The notes below the pieces were generated by a model. That model was not told where the DNA came from. It worked only from the letters and a program-made list of their open reading frames with translations, and searched no databases. Source: a virus. From it: a stretch of DNA of 64,000 nucleotides. Every line of letters starts with the position of its first letter. The stretch's first letter is position 1. Shown piece by piece: positions 13,622 through 21,017 of the stretch. Both the position numbers and the translations under genes were made by a program. The DNA lies in IMG/VR virus record IMGVR_UViG_3300037264_004862, positions 1 to 64,000 of that record; one strand, 5' to 3'.

Positions 13622-13846
13622 CATCTTGTAAGAAGTCTAAATTAAGACTTCAAGTTCAAGATGCGATAAAAGGTGGCAGGCCAGTTCCCTTGGCTTCAAG
13701 GGACACTCTTCTGAGGTCCTTCCTCACCTGCCACCCTCTCCTCCACTCCGGGTTCAGGCTCTTCCCTCCCCGGCCAGCTTTCAAAATATTTCGTGGGTGA
13801 GATATCGGTCACCCACGCCGGGTTCGGGTCATGAGCACCTACCCGG
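13622..13846 (-). ncRNA. candidate structured RNA segment (RNA-3)
   Basis: The gap between tRNA (13516) and 13884..14087 holds nested inverted repeats: 13622-13628/13657-13663 around 13632-13638/13645-13651; 13672-13680/13727-13735 (9 bp) around 13686-13692/13697-13703; 13793-13800/13809-13816 (8 bp); 13818-13823/13841-13846. On the minus strand the 9-bp helix is followed by TTTTAT. It may be one RNA, or a leader plus terminators. No gene is evident. Confidence 0.5.
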
Positions 13847-13883
13847 AAGATTTCTGACCACATGTGTGGTACATCAAATTTTA

Positions 13884-14087
13884 CTAAGAAAGTTTCTGTG
13901 AGGGGGCCTGATACTGCGTGATCGAGGTGTAGGTGTCCAGAGTCGGGTTGAAGCAGCCGCTGATTTGTTCGCTGACACGCTTCTTGGCCTTGATGATGGC
14001 CTTGCTCAGGGCCTCATTGGAGTCTTCTGCCTCCACCGATTCAGACACCCGAACCTTGAAAACCAGAGAGACGCTGAAGGATGGCAT
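13884..14087 (-). CDS. small beta-alpha protein
   Basis: 67 aa from the ATG after GGAGGGAAGAC. MPSFSVSLVFKVRVSESVEA then a helix (DSNEALSKAIIKAKKRV), like small dodecin or ferredoxin-like folds. Function unknown. Confidence 0.6.
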   Translation of the reverse strand: MPSFSVSLVFKVRVSESVEAEDSNEALSKAIIKAKKRVSEQISGCFNPTLDTYTSITQYQAPSQKLS

Positions 14088-14213
14088 GTCTTCCCTCCAA
14101 ATATGAAAGCAAGTAGAAAGCGGATGTTGCCGGAAGGATGCCAAGGTGAACGAAGTTCAGGTGTGGTACTGAAATGCCCTCTGAGCCCATCCAAGCGGGT
14201 GAGCTTAAAGGAC

Positions 14214-14235
14214 GGGGGGTCCTTGCGGACCCCCC
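14214..14235 (-). terminator. GC-rich hairpin terminator
   Basis: Perfect 9-bp stem GGGGGGTCC/GGACCCCCC; the minus-strand loop is GCAA, a GNRA tetraloop. It lies 26 nt beyond the stop of 14261..14707, after a GTAACACACC element. Followed by GTCCTTTAAGC, so only a short T-run. Confidence 0.6.
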
Positions 14236-14260
14236 ATCAGGAGCATCAGGTGTGTTACGA

Positions 14261-14707
14261 CTACTCCGCCTCGACCTCCTCGGCGACCTCCTCGGCGACT
14301 TCGGCGTCGGCCTCGGGCTTCGCGGCCAGCTGCTTGGCCTTGAAGTCCGCGAGGAGCTTCTTCTGGGCGTCTCGGGTCGCCTTGCGCGCCGCCGACTTGC
14401 AGCCCTCGCAGGTGCTCACCTGGAAGAGATCGCTGGTGAACACCTCGCGGGTCGCCTCGCACCCCTTGTCCTCGGGGTCCGTGCAGGTGATCGTCGCCAC
14501 CTGCTTGTTCTTGATCGCGTCGAAGCGCACGGAGCCCTTGATCACGTGCGGGTACTTCGCCTCGATTTCCGCCGCGCCCATCCGCCGCGAGCGACCCTCG
14601 CTCTTGATCGCGGACTTGAGCTGCTTGACCTGCGCCTCGCTCAGCCCCATCGACTTCGCCACGGAGTCGATGTCCTGCGAGGTCTTCGCGACCTGCGCGC
14701 TGTCCAT
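14261..14707 (-). CDS. Cys-containing protein with acidic tail
   Basis: 148 aa from the ATG after GGAGGTTGGC. N-terminal helices (VAKSMGLSEAQVKQLKSAI), then a central part with C-x7-C and CEGC (possible zinc site), a basic helix, and an acidic tail of EVAEE repeats encoded by a short GC-rich repeat. GC content is high even for this half of the window. Function unknown. Confidence 0.65.
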   Translation of the reverse strand: MDSAQVAKTSQDIDSVAKSMGLSEAQVKQLKSAIKSEGRSRRMGAAEIEAKYPHVIKGSVRFDAIKNKQVATITCTDPEDKGCEATREVFTSDLFQVSTCEGCKSAARKATRDAQKKLLADFKAKQLAAKPEADAEVAEEVAEEVEAE

Positions 14708-15065
14708 GCCAACCTCCACAAAAAGGGAACACCAAAAACCCGACCGCGACATGCAAGCCGGGACGCACGATCTTTCGCCAAGAGCCACCCTATCCGGGCG
14801 GGACAGGGCGCGGAATCATGGGCGAGAATCCCCGCCGCTCGGTCACCCCCCACGGCCCAAGGCCGCGTGGGTGCGTTGTTGACCTAATCACCCCATCACG
14901 GGCGAACGACGCCACAATCATATGCACACATCTATGCTTGGGGGCGCGGGGGATTATCGCGTATACTATGGGGGGACCCGTAAGGGAGTATGGGGGGAGG
15001 GGGGTCGGATTGCTCCTTCGTACGCGATATATTTCCGCGCCGAATCTTCAGAATGTTGTGGGGGA
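14708..15065. other. GC-rich gene-free stretch with G-quadruplex-like tract at the composition boundary
   Basis: No credible gene. At 14970-15004 the plus strand has four G-runs (6, 3, 6 and 6 bases) with loops of 1-8 nt, fitting a G-quadruplex motif. Immediately to the right the sequence turns AT-rich and stays so. Open frames here run on both strands only because GC is high. Confidence 0.5.
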
Positions 15066-15111
15066 TTAAACTGCTATTACCTTAGTAATCTCAGGAATAG
15101 AAGTCATAATC

Positions 15112-15231
15112 TCATTCTCGATACCCATCTTCAGCGTGCGCACCAATTTCCACAAAAAAGCCGTGCCGTATTTTGTTATATTGTTTTAGTACCCATTCAT
15201 CTTGACCATGTGATGATTTAGAATTATTCAC
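15112..15231 (-). pseudogene. N-terminal remnant of an FkbM-type methyltransferase
   Basis: 39 codons from a GTG, then a stop. The reading SSHGQDEWVLKQY...HGFFVEIGAHAEDG matches the start of FkbM-family SAM methyltransferases (S-x-x-G-Q-D...G-F-F-V-D-I-G-A), including the first part of the SAM-binding loop. Nothing downstream continues it; another frame runs only to 15066. The break lies at the AT/GC boundary. Confidence 0.55.
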
Positions 15232-15254
15232 AAAAATTTTTTAATAAAAATGTA

Positions 15255-15557
15255 TTACTTAATATTATTAAATCTTATGTGATGGAACCAACTTAAATAC
15301 AGTTCAAGTTTATTAAAGAATTTGGGGTCAGCCGCCATTAACTGTCCTGGAGAATAATTTATGCAAGGAGTGGCCCCCATCCTAAGATATACACTATCAT
15401 CCTTAATAATCACTAAACTAAAAGTATCATACCCCTTAATTATACTAAAGATAGCTGGAATGTTATCGTCGTAGCCACATGCATAGGCTTGGTTTAATGA
15501 ATTATCTTTCAACCAATTACTAATAATATTTGGAAGCAACTCACGATAATGAAACAT
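15255..15557 (-). CDS. WL/DPxFF family protein 1
   Basis: 100 aa. NIISNWLKDNS near the start and DPKFFNKLELYL near the end carry both family motifs; between them are alternating hydrophobic strands. First member of the array on this side, and separated from the next by a plus-strand gene. Function unknown for the whole family. Confidence 0.75.
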   Translation of the reverse strand: MFHYRELLPNIISNWLKDNSLNQAYACGYDDNIPAIFSIIKGYDTFSLVIIKDDSVYLRMGATPCINYSPGQLMAADPKFFNKLELYLSWFHHIRFNNIK

Positions 15558-15592
15558 GTACGTTTCATATACTGTAGAAGAGTATATAAATT

Positions 15593-15820
15593 ATGAAGAC
15601 AAAATCTCGATTCGAAATTTTCTCGCGCAGGTCGAACAGAGGGTGGCAACGTCTACTACCGGCGATTCTCCGTAAAACTTGTTGGTATTGGCGACTTGTC
15701 GCCGCTAACGGTGAAATTATAGCTGTGGGGACTGAACCATTCGCATCCAAAGAGAATACAGAACGCGCCATTGAAGTTGTACGCCACCACGTCGCTAAGG
15801 CGGAAGTCATGGTGAACTAA
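15593..15820 (+). CDS. YegP/DUF1508-like protein
   Basis: 75 aa, divergent from the array. FEIFSRR...WYWRLVAANGEIIAVG followed by SKENTERAIEVVRHH matches the YegP (DUF1508) repeat: a strand with R-W-R-L-x-A-x-N-G-E-I-I, then a helix. One repeat only, where bacterial YegP has two. Family function is unknown. GTATATAAATT lies just upstream and may be a promoter part. Confidence 0.75.
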   Translation: MKTKSRFEIFSRRSNRGWQRLLPAILRKTCWYWRLVAANGEIIAVGTEPFASKENTERAIEVVRHHVAKAEVMVN

Positions 15821-16061
15821 GGAGTGCTTCCAACTTATTGAAGCATTCTGGATCACTGACCTCGAGTTTGTAACATATCGTGCAATCCCCCACGAACCTT
15901 GATACTTCTATTTGGGTATTCTCAGGTCTTGTTAATACAAGCCAAGGCTGAGAAACATTTTTAGGTACCCAAAATGCATAATCCAGAAAGCAGCAGGCCG
16001 TTATTAAAATTCCTCTCTCTTGAAGCCATTGTCTGAGAAGGGTGTCTAGTTCAAGACTCAT
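15807..16061 (-). CDS. WL/DPxFF family protein 2
   Basis: 84 aa. TLLRQWLQERGI and DPECFNKLEALL. The first Phe of the C-terminal motif is Cys here. Overlaps the upstream member by 11 nt and the plus-strand gene at its 3' end by 14 nt. Confidence 0.75.
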   Translation of the reverse strand: MSLELDTLLRQWLQERGILITACCFLDYAFWVPKNVSQPWLVLTRPENTQIEVSRFVGDCTICYKLEVSDPECFNKLEALLSSP

Positions 16062-16356
16062 TCAATACTCTTTTTAGTTTAGGAAAACATTCTGGATCCC
16101 TACTATCTAAGATGGTACGCGTGACATATGTATAATCTTTATGTCTGGCACAAATACAACAAGGGCAAGATACCATTATCTCTATATCGGGGTTTAAAGA
16201 CCAAGTTCTGATCATTTTAGATTCGTTTTTGTGGACCTTAAACAATTGGTAGTTGGTGGGCGTTTGATCTATAGTAAAGGTATAATCATTTTCTGTGAGC
16301 CAGTCACGCATTAGCTCCCACATCTCAATGGTATCTTTATACTTGTCTGTCTTCAT
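16051..16356 (-). CDS. WL/DPxFF family protein 3
   Basis: About 101 aa from the ATG at 16356 (a longer reading starts upstream). ELMRDWLTENDY and DPECFPKLKRVL. The middle has CPCCICARH, a Cys cluster not seen in other members. Starts inside the end of 16337..16609. Confidence 0.7.
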   Translation of the reverse strand: MKTDKYKDTIEMWELMRDWLTENDYTFTIDQTPTNYQLFKVHKNESKMIRTWSLNPDIEIMVSCPCCICARHKDYTYVTRTILDSRDPECFPKLKRVLNES

Positions 16357-16609
16357 ATATGTCGCATTTAGTACAGGCTGTCTGGAGATGGAGCGTAGCA
16401 TTATCTAGCTGCTTTATTAGAAGCCCCCCACATCCAAGATGCTCAGGATAATATCTCCGGGCTATCTCACTATCAGGAGCTATATAGGTACCTTTTCCGC
16501 ATTTCTTACAGGGCTTGGTAATTTGGCGGGTAATGAAATTGAATGTTAGAGTACGAGTCCACGGGTGCGAACACGACGAAGATTGTTCCTGTGCCCTTGA
16601 TAGGTCCAT
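16337..16609 (-). CDS. zinc-ribbon protein inside the array
   Basis: 90 aa. C-x-H in the N-terminus, then CKKCGKGTY and a late CTKC suggest a zinc ribbon. It overlaps members on both sides (20 nt at its 3' end; about 100 nt at its 5' end with 16506..17078), so one start may be later. Not a family member by sequence. Confidence 0.55.
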   Translation of the reverse strand: MDLSRAQEQSSSCSHPWTRTLTFNFITRQITKPCKKCGKGTYIAPDSEIARRYYPEHLGCGGLLIKQLDNATLHLQTACTKCDIYEDRQV

Positions 16610-17078
16610 TTATTTTATATCCGTTAAATAAACAATTATAAAAGTTGATGGAGGGACCACCTTGTGGTGATAGAATCTGTAAACCGCCGTCTGTAGGAGC
16701 ATAATTTATAGGTGGCTGAGGGTCCCTATTTAAATACTGCTCCATCTCTTCGAAGAAGGTGGGGTGCCCTGCCATAATAGTTTTAACGGGTGGTCCAGTG
16801 AAGGTGAGGTCCTGGAGCCCCATGAAATTTGAAATTTCTATTTTAGTTGAAGTAATCTGGACTTTGTTGGTAGTGATTAACATATATGAAATACACTTTG
16901 GGCTATAGCTAGGCTCTACCTGGTATATGGGGTAACCGTCCATCTTGGGGTCATAAGGCTCTACCTGGTATATGGGGTAGCCATCAACGACTGCGATTGT
17001 CTTAAAATTGAAATTTTTCTCTATTAACCACCCTATGACAATGTCCCATAACAGATGGTCGTTATTCCAGTCACTCAT
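16506..17078 (-). CDS. WL/DPxFF family protein 4, with internal repeat and long tail
   Basis: 190 aa, the longest member. DIVIGWLIEKNF at the start; HPTFFEEMEQYL at about residue 110. DGYPIYQVEP occurs twice, 16 residues apart, from a recent tandem DNA duplication (near 16905-16990). After the family domain come about 65 extra residues rich in Pro, Gly and Tyr, overlapping the next gene. Confidence 0.7.
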   Translation of the reverse strand: MSDWNNDHLLWDIVIGWLIEKNFNFKTIAVVDGYPIYQVEPYDPKMDGYPIYQVEPSYSPKCISYMLITTNKVQITSTKIEISNFMGLQDLTFTGPPVKTIMAGHPTFFEEMEQYLNRDPQPPINYAPTDGGLQILSPQGGPSINFYNCLFNGYKINGPIKGTGTIFVVFAPVDSYSNIQFHYPPNYQAL

Positions 17079-17386
17079 GATAAATATGCCTTAAGTTGTT
17101 CGAAGATGGTGGGGTCCCAAGCCTGAATTTCAACAATTCCGGGCCGTGGGGGTCCAGGAAGCCCTATCTGTATCTTGTCTTTTAGAATCATCATCCCACG
17201 TTTTTCTACCCCAGCTGACAATGCAATAGGGAAAGAGACTGGGACCACCGCCTTGAGTCCATTAAGTGGACATTGAACATAAAGGAGCACGAAATCTGAG
17301 TAATTTTCAAATTCGTAATTATAGCCATTATCGTCCAACCATAAGTCTATTAAGTCAAATAAATTATATTTCTCGCTACTCAGCAT
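17075..17386 (-). CDS. WL/DPxFF family protein 5
   Basis: 103 aa. DLIDLWLDDNGY and DPTIFEQLKAYL; ends directly at the motif helix. Its stop overlaps the next start (ATGA). Confidence 0.75.
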   Translation of the reverse strand: MLSSEKYNLFDLIDLWLDDNGYNYEFENYSDFVLLYVQCPLNGLKAVVPVSFPIALSAGVEKRGMMILKDKIQIGLPGPPRPGIVEIQAWDPTIFEQLKAYLS

Positions 17387-17606
17387 TTAGACCCTGCTTG
17401 GCGTGCCACACTGCAATAGATGGTTCCCAAGCAACCTCGGCGCATTTTGCATGAGCTGGGGCTACAAACAATTCTATGCCTTGAAGCTTAGGGAATTTAG
17501 TAAAGCGTATTGCCAATAGGCAGCATTCTTCATCTTTTAAAAAGTCTGCTTTACAGATAAGACACGACTTTATGGCTTCGTCATCTTCATATTTAAATGT
17601 TTTCAT
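17376..17606 (-). CDS. small Cys-rich protein
   Basis: 76 aa. CLICKADFLKDEECCLL and a later H-x-K-C suggest a zinc-binding treble-clef-like unit. It overlaps the next member by 11 nt, so it is part of the same operon, but lacks the family motifs. Confidence 0.6.
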   Translation of the reverse strand: MKTFKYEDDEAIKSCLICKADFLKDEECCLLAIRFTKFPKLQGIELFVAPAHAKCAEVAWEPSIAVWHAKQGLNAE

Positions 17607-17683
17607 ATTTTGCGCCTCGGGTCACTAAGGAGCTCTTTACATTCTTTATGGGCGTTTTCGTAGTTCAGTCGTCTAATCAAATA

Positions 17684-18427
17684 TTACTTGATTTCCGTGA
17701 GCGCACGGACGTTCGACGCGTCGGCGTTCGCGGCGTGCAGCGCGTAGAGCCGCGCGCTGCCGGTGACGATCGTCACGCGGTAGTCGCGGCGCGCGTCGTT
17801 GTCCGATTCGCGGAGCAGGTCCAGCATGTATCGCGCGAACGCGTCCGCGAGCGTCGCGCGATAACGCCGCGCGTAGCCGTCCATCGTTTCCTTCGTGTAT
17901 GCGCCGTCGTTGTCGACGTGCCACGAGCAGTTGTCGCCCATCGGACACATCGGATCGCCGCACGACCAGCTGATGCGTGCCGTCGGGTCCAGGCAGAAGC
18001 GCAGGTCGACGTCCCGTCCCGCGTGGACGTTCTCCGCGCGAAGGCGTAGGAGGTACCACCGCGCCTTCTTCTCGTCCAACGGATGCGCGGTGCGCGTCGC
18101 AGGGTTCCAGTAGTCCACCCACGCGTCGTACGGCGCGAGATAGCGGTCGACGAGCGCCTCGCCGAGCAGCGCGCGGGCGTCCACGACGTCCCGGCGGATC
18201 TCCTCGCGGCGCGATAGCGAAGTCGGTGCAAGCTGCGCCGGGTGTAGCGCGTAGGGCGCTGATTGCTTTACTCGCTCGGCTTCCCAATCAATCGCCGCTT
18301 CCTGCGCGGCCTTCGCCTTGCGCGGCTTCACCACGCCGAGGATTAGATACATCATGCCGCCGAGCGTCACGACGACCGCGAGGGTCGTCAATAGCTCCTT
18401 CCACGCGCGTTTTAGGTCGGGAGACAT
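17684..18427 (-). CDS. membrane-anchored protein of a GC-rich island
   Basis: 247 aa; GAGGAGGACAC precedes the ATG. Residues 11-32 form a transmembrane helix; the large remainder is Arg/Ala-rich with a Cys cluster (SCGDPMCPMGDNC). Base and codon use (strong GC third positions) is wholly unlike the AT-rich neighbours, so recent acquisition is likely. Family not recognised. Confidence 0.65.
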   Translation of the reverse strand: MSPDLKRAWKELLTTLAVVVTLGGMMYLILGVVKPRKAKAAQEAAIDWEAERVKQSAPYALHPAQLAPTSLSRREEIRRDVVDARALLGEALVDRYLAPYDAWVDYWNPATRTAHPLDEKKARWYLLRLRAENVHAGRDVDLRFCLDPTARISWSCGDPMCPMGDNCSWHVDNDGAYTKETMDGYARRYRATLADAFARYMLDLLRESDNDARRDYRVTIVTGSARLYALHAANADASNVRALTEIK

Positions 18428-18600
18428 GTGTCCTCCTCGTCTAAAAATCCGATCGGCAGTTCGCCGGGCTTACAGGCGAGCCGTGCGCCGCGATAGCAGC
18501 CGAGCGAGAAGCGGTGCGTCTTCATCGCCCAATGGTGCCGGTGCAACCGGTCGATGAACGCGTTCGCGTCGTACAGCTCGATCGGACGGACAGTAAGCAT
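18412..18600 (-). pseudogene. truncated XF1762-like acetyltransferase
   Basis: 62 codons. The start, with V-R-P-I, then a D-A-N-A-F-I-x5-R-H-H segment and H-R-F-S-L-G, resembles the N-terminus of the GNAT-related XF1762 family, which is usually about twice as long. After about 42 residues the match is lost and the frame ends overlapping 17684..18427. It begins within the 3' tail of the tRNA-like sequence. It may be a deletion remnant, still translatable. Confidence 0.5.
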
Positions 18601-18673
18601 AGAGCGGGGCGCCCGAGTTGAACGGACATCTCCCCGATGGAATCAGGGTGCGTTGACGTTACGCCAGCCCCGC
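18600..18673 (-). tRNA. tRNA-like gene, probable Gly (TCC), atypical
   Basis: Acceptor GCGGGGC/GCCCCGC, D stem GCGT/ACGC, anticodon stem CCCTG/CGGGG (one wobble) with loop ATTCCAT, T stem GTCCG/CGGGC with TTCAACT. The cloverleaf is complete, but the D loop lacks GG, the discriminator is T and the tail is CTA instead of CCA. It may be a decayed tRNA marking an integration point. Confidence 0.55.
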
Positions 18674-18687
18674 TCTACGACTACGAT

Positions 18688-19011
18688 CTATCCTGTCGAC
18701 TCATGCATTTGGACTAGTAATTTTTCAAGTTTGTTAAAAAACTTTGGGTCCTCTACTATTAAAGCTTTCAGTTCTAAAAGATTCCTATCCCAATTTTTAA
18801 TCCCATTATTGTTAATGTAGAGGCGCATCCCCATGTCGCCGTGCTTGGTCCAATAGCGATTTGGGCATGAATAAGTGATATAATGCGTGGGAAAGCGTGC
18901 TTCATTATCATCAATTTGACGATCTATGACAATGAAATGATCACGAAGAATTGGATGTTCACAAATCCAGCCCTCAATCAGATGCGGCAGCTTTATAATT
19001 TCGGTTATCAT
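18688..19011 (-). CDS. WL/DPxFF family protein 6
   Basis: 107 aa. HLIEGWICEHPILRDHF and DPKFFNKLEKLL. The spacing P-I-L-R-D-H-F after the W motif is shared with members 8, 9 and 12, which suggests a subgroup. Overlaps the upstream member by 38 nt. Confidence 0.75.
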   Translation of the reverse strand: MITEIIKLPHLIEGWICEHPILRDHFIVIDRQIDDNEARFPTHYITYSCPNRYWTKHGDMGMRLYINNNGIKNWDRNLLELKALIVEDPKFFNKLEKLLVQMHESTG

Positions 19012-19261
19012 ATGGAAAATATTTCCCTAAATGTTCAAATAGATTAGGGTCACTTATATTATATGTCTTAGCAGTCATGTCCGTATAAACATCTATATTT
19101 TGAGATACTATGACATAAGTGTTGTTTTCTTCATACCACAAATACAGACCTGGCCCTTTTGGTGGACGGACCCAATGTAATCGACCACTTATACACCAAA
19201 TGTTAGTAAGACTGTATCCGCGCTCCTGTAACCAAAACTGAATGAGTCCTGCTGCAGTCAT
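18974..19261 (-). CDS. WL/DPxFF family protein 7
   Basis: 95 aa. GLIQFWLQERGY and DPNLFEHLGKYF, plus a polar tail. It has the L-Q-E-R-G spacer seen in member 2. Overlaps the upstream member by 4 nt. Confidence 0.75.
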   Translation of the reverse strand: MTAAGLIQFWLQERGYSLTNIWCISGRLHWVRPPKGPGLYLWYEENNTYVIVSQNIDVYTDMTAKTYNISDPNLFEHLGKYFPYDNRNYKAAASD

Positions 19262-19608
19262 GCGGTATTTAAGAATCGTAAAATAAGCTTTTCGAGTTTC
19301 TTGAAGAATTTTGGATCTTCTGCTTTAATTATGTTGTTTCCATAAATAGACCTGATCGGTCCAGGCTGAAGAGCCATAAGATCCCAACGAAAAATCACTC
19401 TTGTCAACTCAATGGTTGCTATCCAGGTTTCTGGATCGTATATGTCATGCGGACGATGTTTCATTCTGATTTGGCCGACATCAGGTGGATAAAATAGGCT
19501 TCTATAATCTACGTTTTCCGTGTCTATGATAGATATGCGATCTCGTAACTTCGGTCGTGCCATCACCCAATCATGAATTAGATGACTTAAGTTCACAGCT
19601 TTTACCAA
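19258..19608 (-). CDS. WL/DPxFF family protein 8
   Basis: 116 aa; start TTG or a nearby GTG, both before HLIHDWVMARPKLRD. C-terminal DPKFFKKLEKLI. Subgroup with members 6 and 9. Confidence 0.7.
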   Translation of the reverse strand: MVKAVNLSHLIHDWVMARPKLRDRISIIDTENVDYRSLFYPPDVGQIRMKHRPHDIYDPETWIATIELTRVIFRWDLMALQPGPIRSIYGNNIIKAEDPKFFKKLEKLILRFLNTA

Positions 19609-19981
19609 ATTCCACCTTATGCATTAAGTACATTATGCGCTTTAGTTTAGTAAAAAATTCTGGATCACTCGATGGTATCTCTGCGGTCTTTTTAAGACCA
19701 ATCGAATTACCGGCATGCAGTTTAATGCGGTCATCAAGTATGAATGCTATTGGACGTCGACATAACTCTCCAGTAAAAATATATCGTTGAAACGCGGAGG
19801 TGCTGTGAACTGGACAGCAAATCATATTAAGTGAAGAAACTACAGTTGCTTGGTCGGTTAGTTTATTGATAGCATTATCGATTACAACAGAAAAATGCTC
19901 TACCAACAAAACATCAGCTATTAACCAATCATATATTAAATAATCTAAAGTAACCACAAACTTATTTCCCGTCGTTTTCAT
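19571..19981 (-). CDS. WL/DPxFF family protein 9
   Basis: 136 aa. YLIYDWLIADVLLVEHF near the start and DPEFFTKLKRIM, with a longer middle and tail than most. Overlaps the next gene by 38 nt. Confidence 0.75.
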   Translation of the reverse strand: MKTTGNKFVVTLDYLIYDWLIADVLLVEHFSVVIDNAINKLTDQATVVSSLNMICCPVHSTSAFQRYIFTGELCRRPIAFILDDRIKLHAGNSIGLKKTAEIPSSDPEFFTKLKRIMYLMHKVEFGKSCELKSSNS

Positions 19982-20354
19982 CCCATTTACCTAATATGTT
20001 GAAATAAGTTGAACTGGATGGCGGAGACGACAATATCGTTAAAAGGCGCTCAAAAAAGTCTGGTTCGCAACAACTAAGAACTACAACATTAACTCCTATG
20101 GCCCATGTGCTATCTTCAAACTTATGGGCTGGTAAACAGTTCAATTTTTGTATACCTTCTTTATTAAAGACTCCAGTAGTCAAAATAATTATACTATTAA
20201 TATCATTGTTGTCTTCAGTAATATTAATAGTATATTTTGGATCTATATTAGGTAAATCAATATTAATGTTTTTTTTGTTAAAAGTAAATGTATATCCCCC
20301 GTTAGTAAGCCAATTAACAATAAGTTCAAGTAAATTAGGTACTTCAGGCTCCAT
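19962..20354 (-). CDS. WL/DPxFF family protein 10
   Basis: 130 aa. ELIVNWLTNGGY and EPDFFERLLTIL (Asp replaced by Glu in the first position). Very Asn/Ile-rich middle. Overlaps the next by 20 nt. Confidence 0.75.
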   Translation of the reverse strand: MEPEVPNLLELIVNWLTNGGYTFTFNKKNINIDLPNIDPKYTINITEDNNDINSIIILTTGVFNKEGIQKLNCLPAHKFEDSTWAIGVNVVVLSCCEPDFFERLLTILSSPPSSSTYFNILGKWDENDGK

Positions 20355-20589
20355 CTATAAACCTCTTCATTTTTTCAAATAGCTTCGGATCAGTCCAACT
20401 AAAAGACTCTATTACACCAGGCTTAGTCATCCACACAAAAACATTATCAACGGTAACGTCAATGCGTATCGAATATTTTCCAACAAACATGATTAAATAA
20501 TCATTTCTTATTTGTTGTATTAAATACGAAGTTTTATAGGTTTCTTGAATCCATGCGCGTATGATTTCTATTTCTTCGGATGTGTCCAT
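20344..20589 (-). CDS. WL/DPxFF family protein 11
   Basis: 81 aa, one of the shortest. EIIRAWIQETY and DPKLFEKMKRFI. Shows the minimal family architecture: helix, about five strands, helix. Confidence 0.75.
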   Translation of the reverse strand: MDTSEEIEIIRAWIQETYKTSYLIQQIRNDYLIMFVGKYSIRIDVTVDNVFVWMTKPGVIESFSWTDPKLFEKMKRFIDGA

Positions 20590-20945
20590 TTAGGTCTACA
20601 ATATTTATTATAATGATGATGGATTTCATATAATAGGCGTCTTAAATCGTCGAAAAAAGTAGGACTAGCCGCATTGATAGAGATCCACCGGTCGGAAAAT
20701 GAAGTGATCATCTCATCACCTATATCACTTTCTACGCTATCAATGCTTATCCAACAAGCAAATTGATCATATGAATGATAATTATTATCATGATAACATG
20801 AAAGATTTATAGAAGTAACAACACTATTAATAGAACGTTTAATTATGAAATGATTATTTAAGAATAAATCTTCTTTTAGCCAATTCTCTATGATATCAAC
20901 TAGCTTCGGATATTGGTCTATGGGCGTTTGTAGGTCAGAATTCAT
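20568..20945 (-). CDS. WL/DPxFF family protein 12
   Basis: 125 aa. DIIENWLKEDLFLNNHF and SPTFFDDLRRLL, then a basic, His-rich tail. Subgroup with members 6, 8 and 9. Confidence 0.75.
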   Translation of the reverse strand: MNSDLQTPIDQYPKLVDIIENWLKEDLFLNNHFIIKRSINSVVTSINLSCYHDNNYHSYDQFACWISIDSVESDIGDEMITSFSDRWISINAASPTFFDDLRRLLYEIHHHYNKYCRPKWTHPKK

Positions 20946-21017
20946 ATAATCGATATCGAATCTGGAGGCGTTGAAAACCCAATTTCACTAGTGTAACATC
21001 GATCATAACTTCATATT

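Larger units (their letters stand above)
4314..14258 (-). repeat. dispersed GTAACACACC element (about 15 copies)
   Basis: Core reads GTAACACACC or GTACCACAC on the minus strand. Copies: 4314, 5528, 6684, 8457, 9945, 10730, 11975, 12299, 12517, 13334, 13519, 13601, 13863, 14160, 14249 (left ends). Most lie 10-35 nt upstream of a start, before the GGAGG; several include the previous stop TAA, but at 4314 and 6684 the element is inside a coding frame. I see no copies from 15 kb onward. Possible promoter part, operator or RNA-processing site. Confidence 0.7.
17650..18690. mobile_element. GC-rich foreign island in the family array
   Basis: About 1 kb of very GC-rich DNA sits between WL/DPxFF members 5 and 6, with sharp edges at about 17.66 and 18.68 kb. 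It contains one membrane protein gene, a truncated acetyltransferase and a tRNA-like sequence at its right end. No integrase or clear terminal repeats are visible, so the transfer mechanism is unknown. Confidence 0.55.

Noticed and set aside
13965-14887. Long plus-strand open frames (over 230 aa) opposite 14261..14707
   Set aside because: GC-rich DNA yields long chance frames; the minus-strand gene has a ribosome-binding site, sensible composition and a terminator, the plus frames do not.
17597-18444. Several overlapping plus- and minus-strand frames in the GC-rich island
   Set aside because: Only 17684..18427 (ribosome-binding site, transmembrane helix) and the short acetyltransferase start make sense; the others are Arg-rich shadows.
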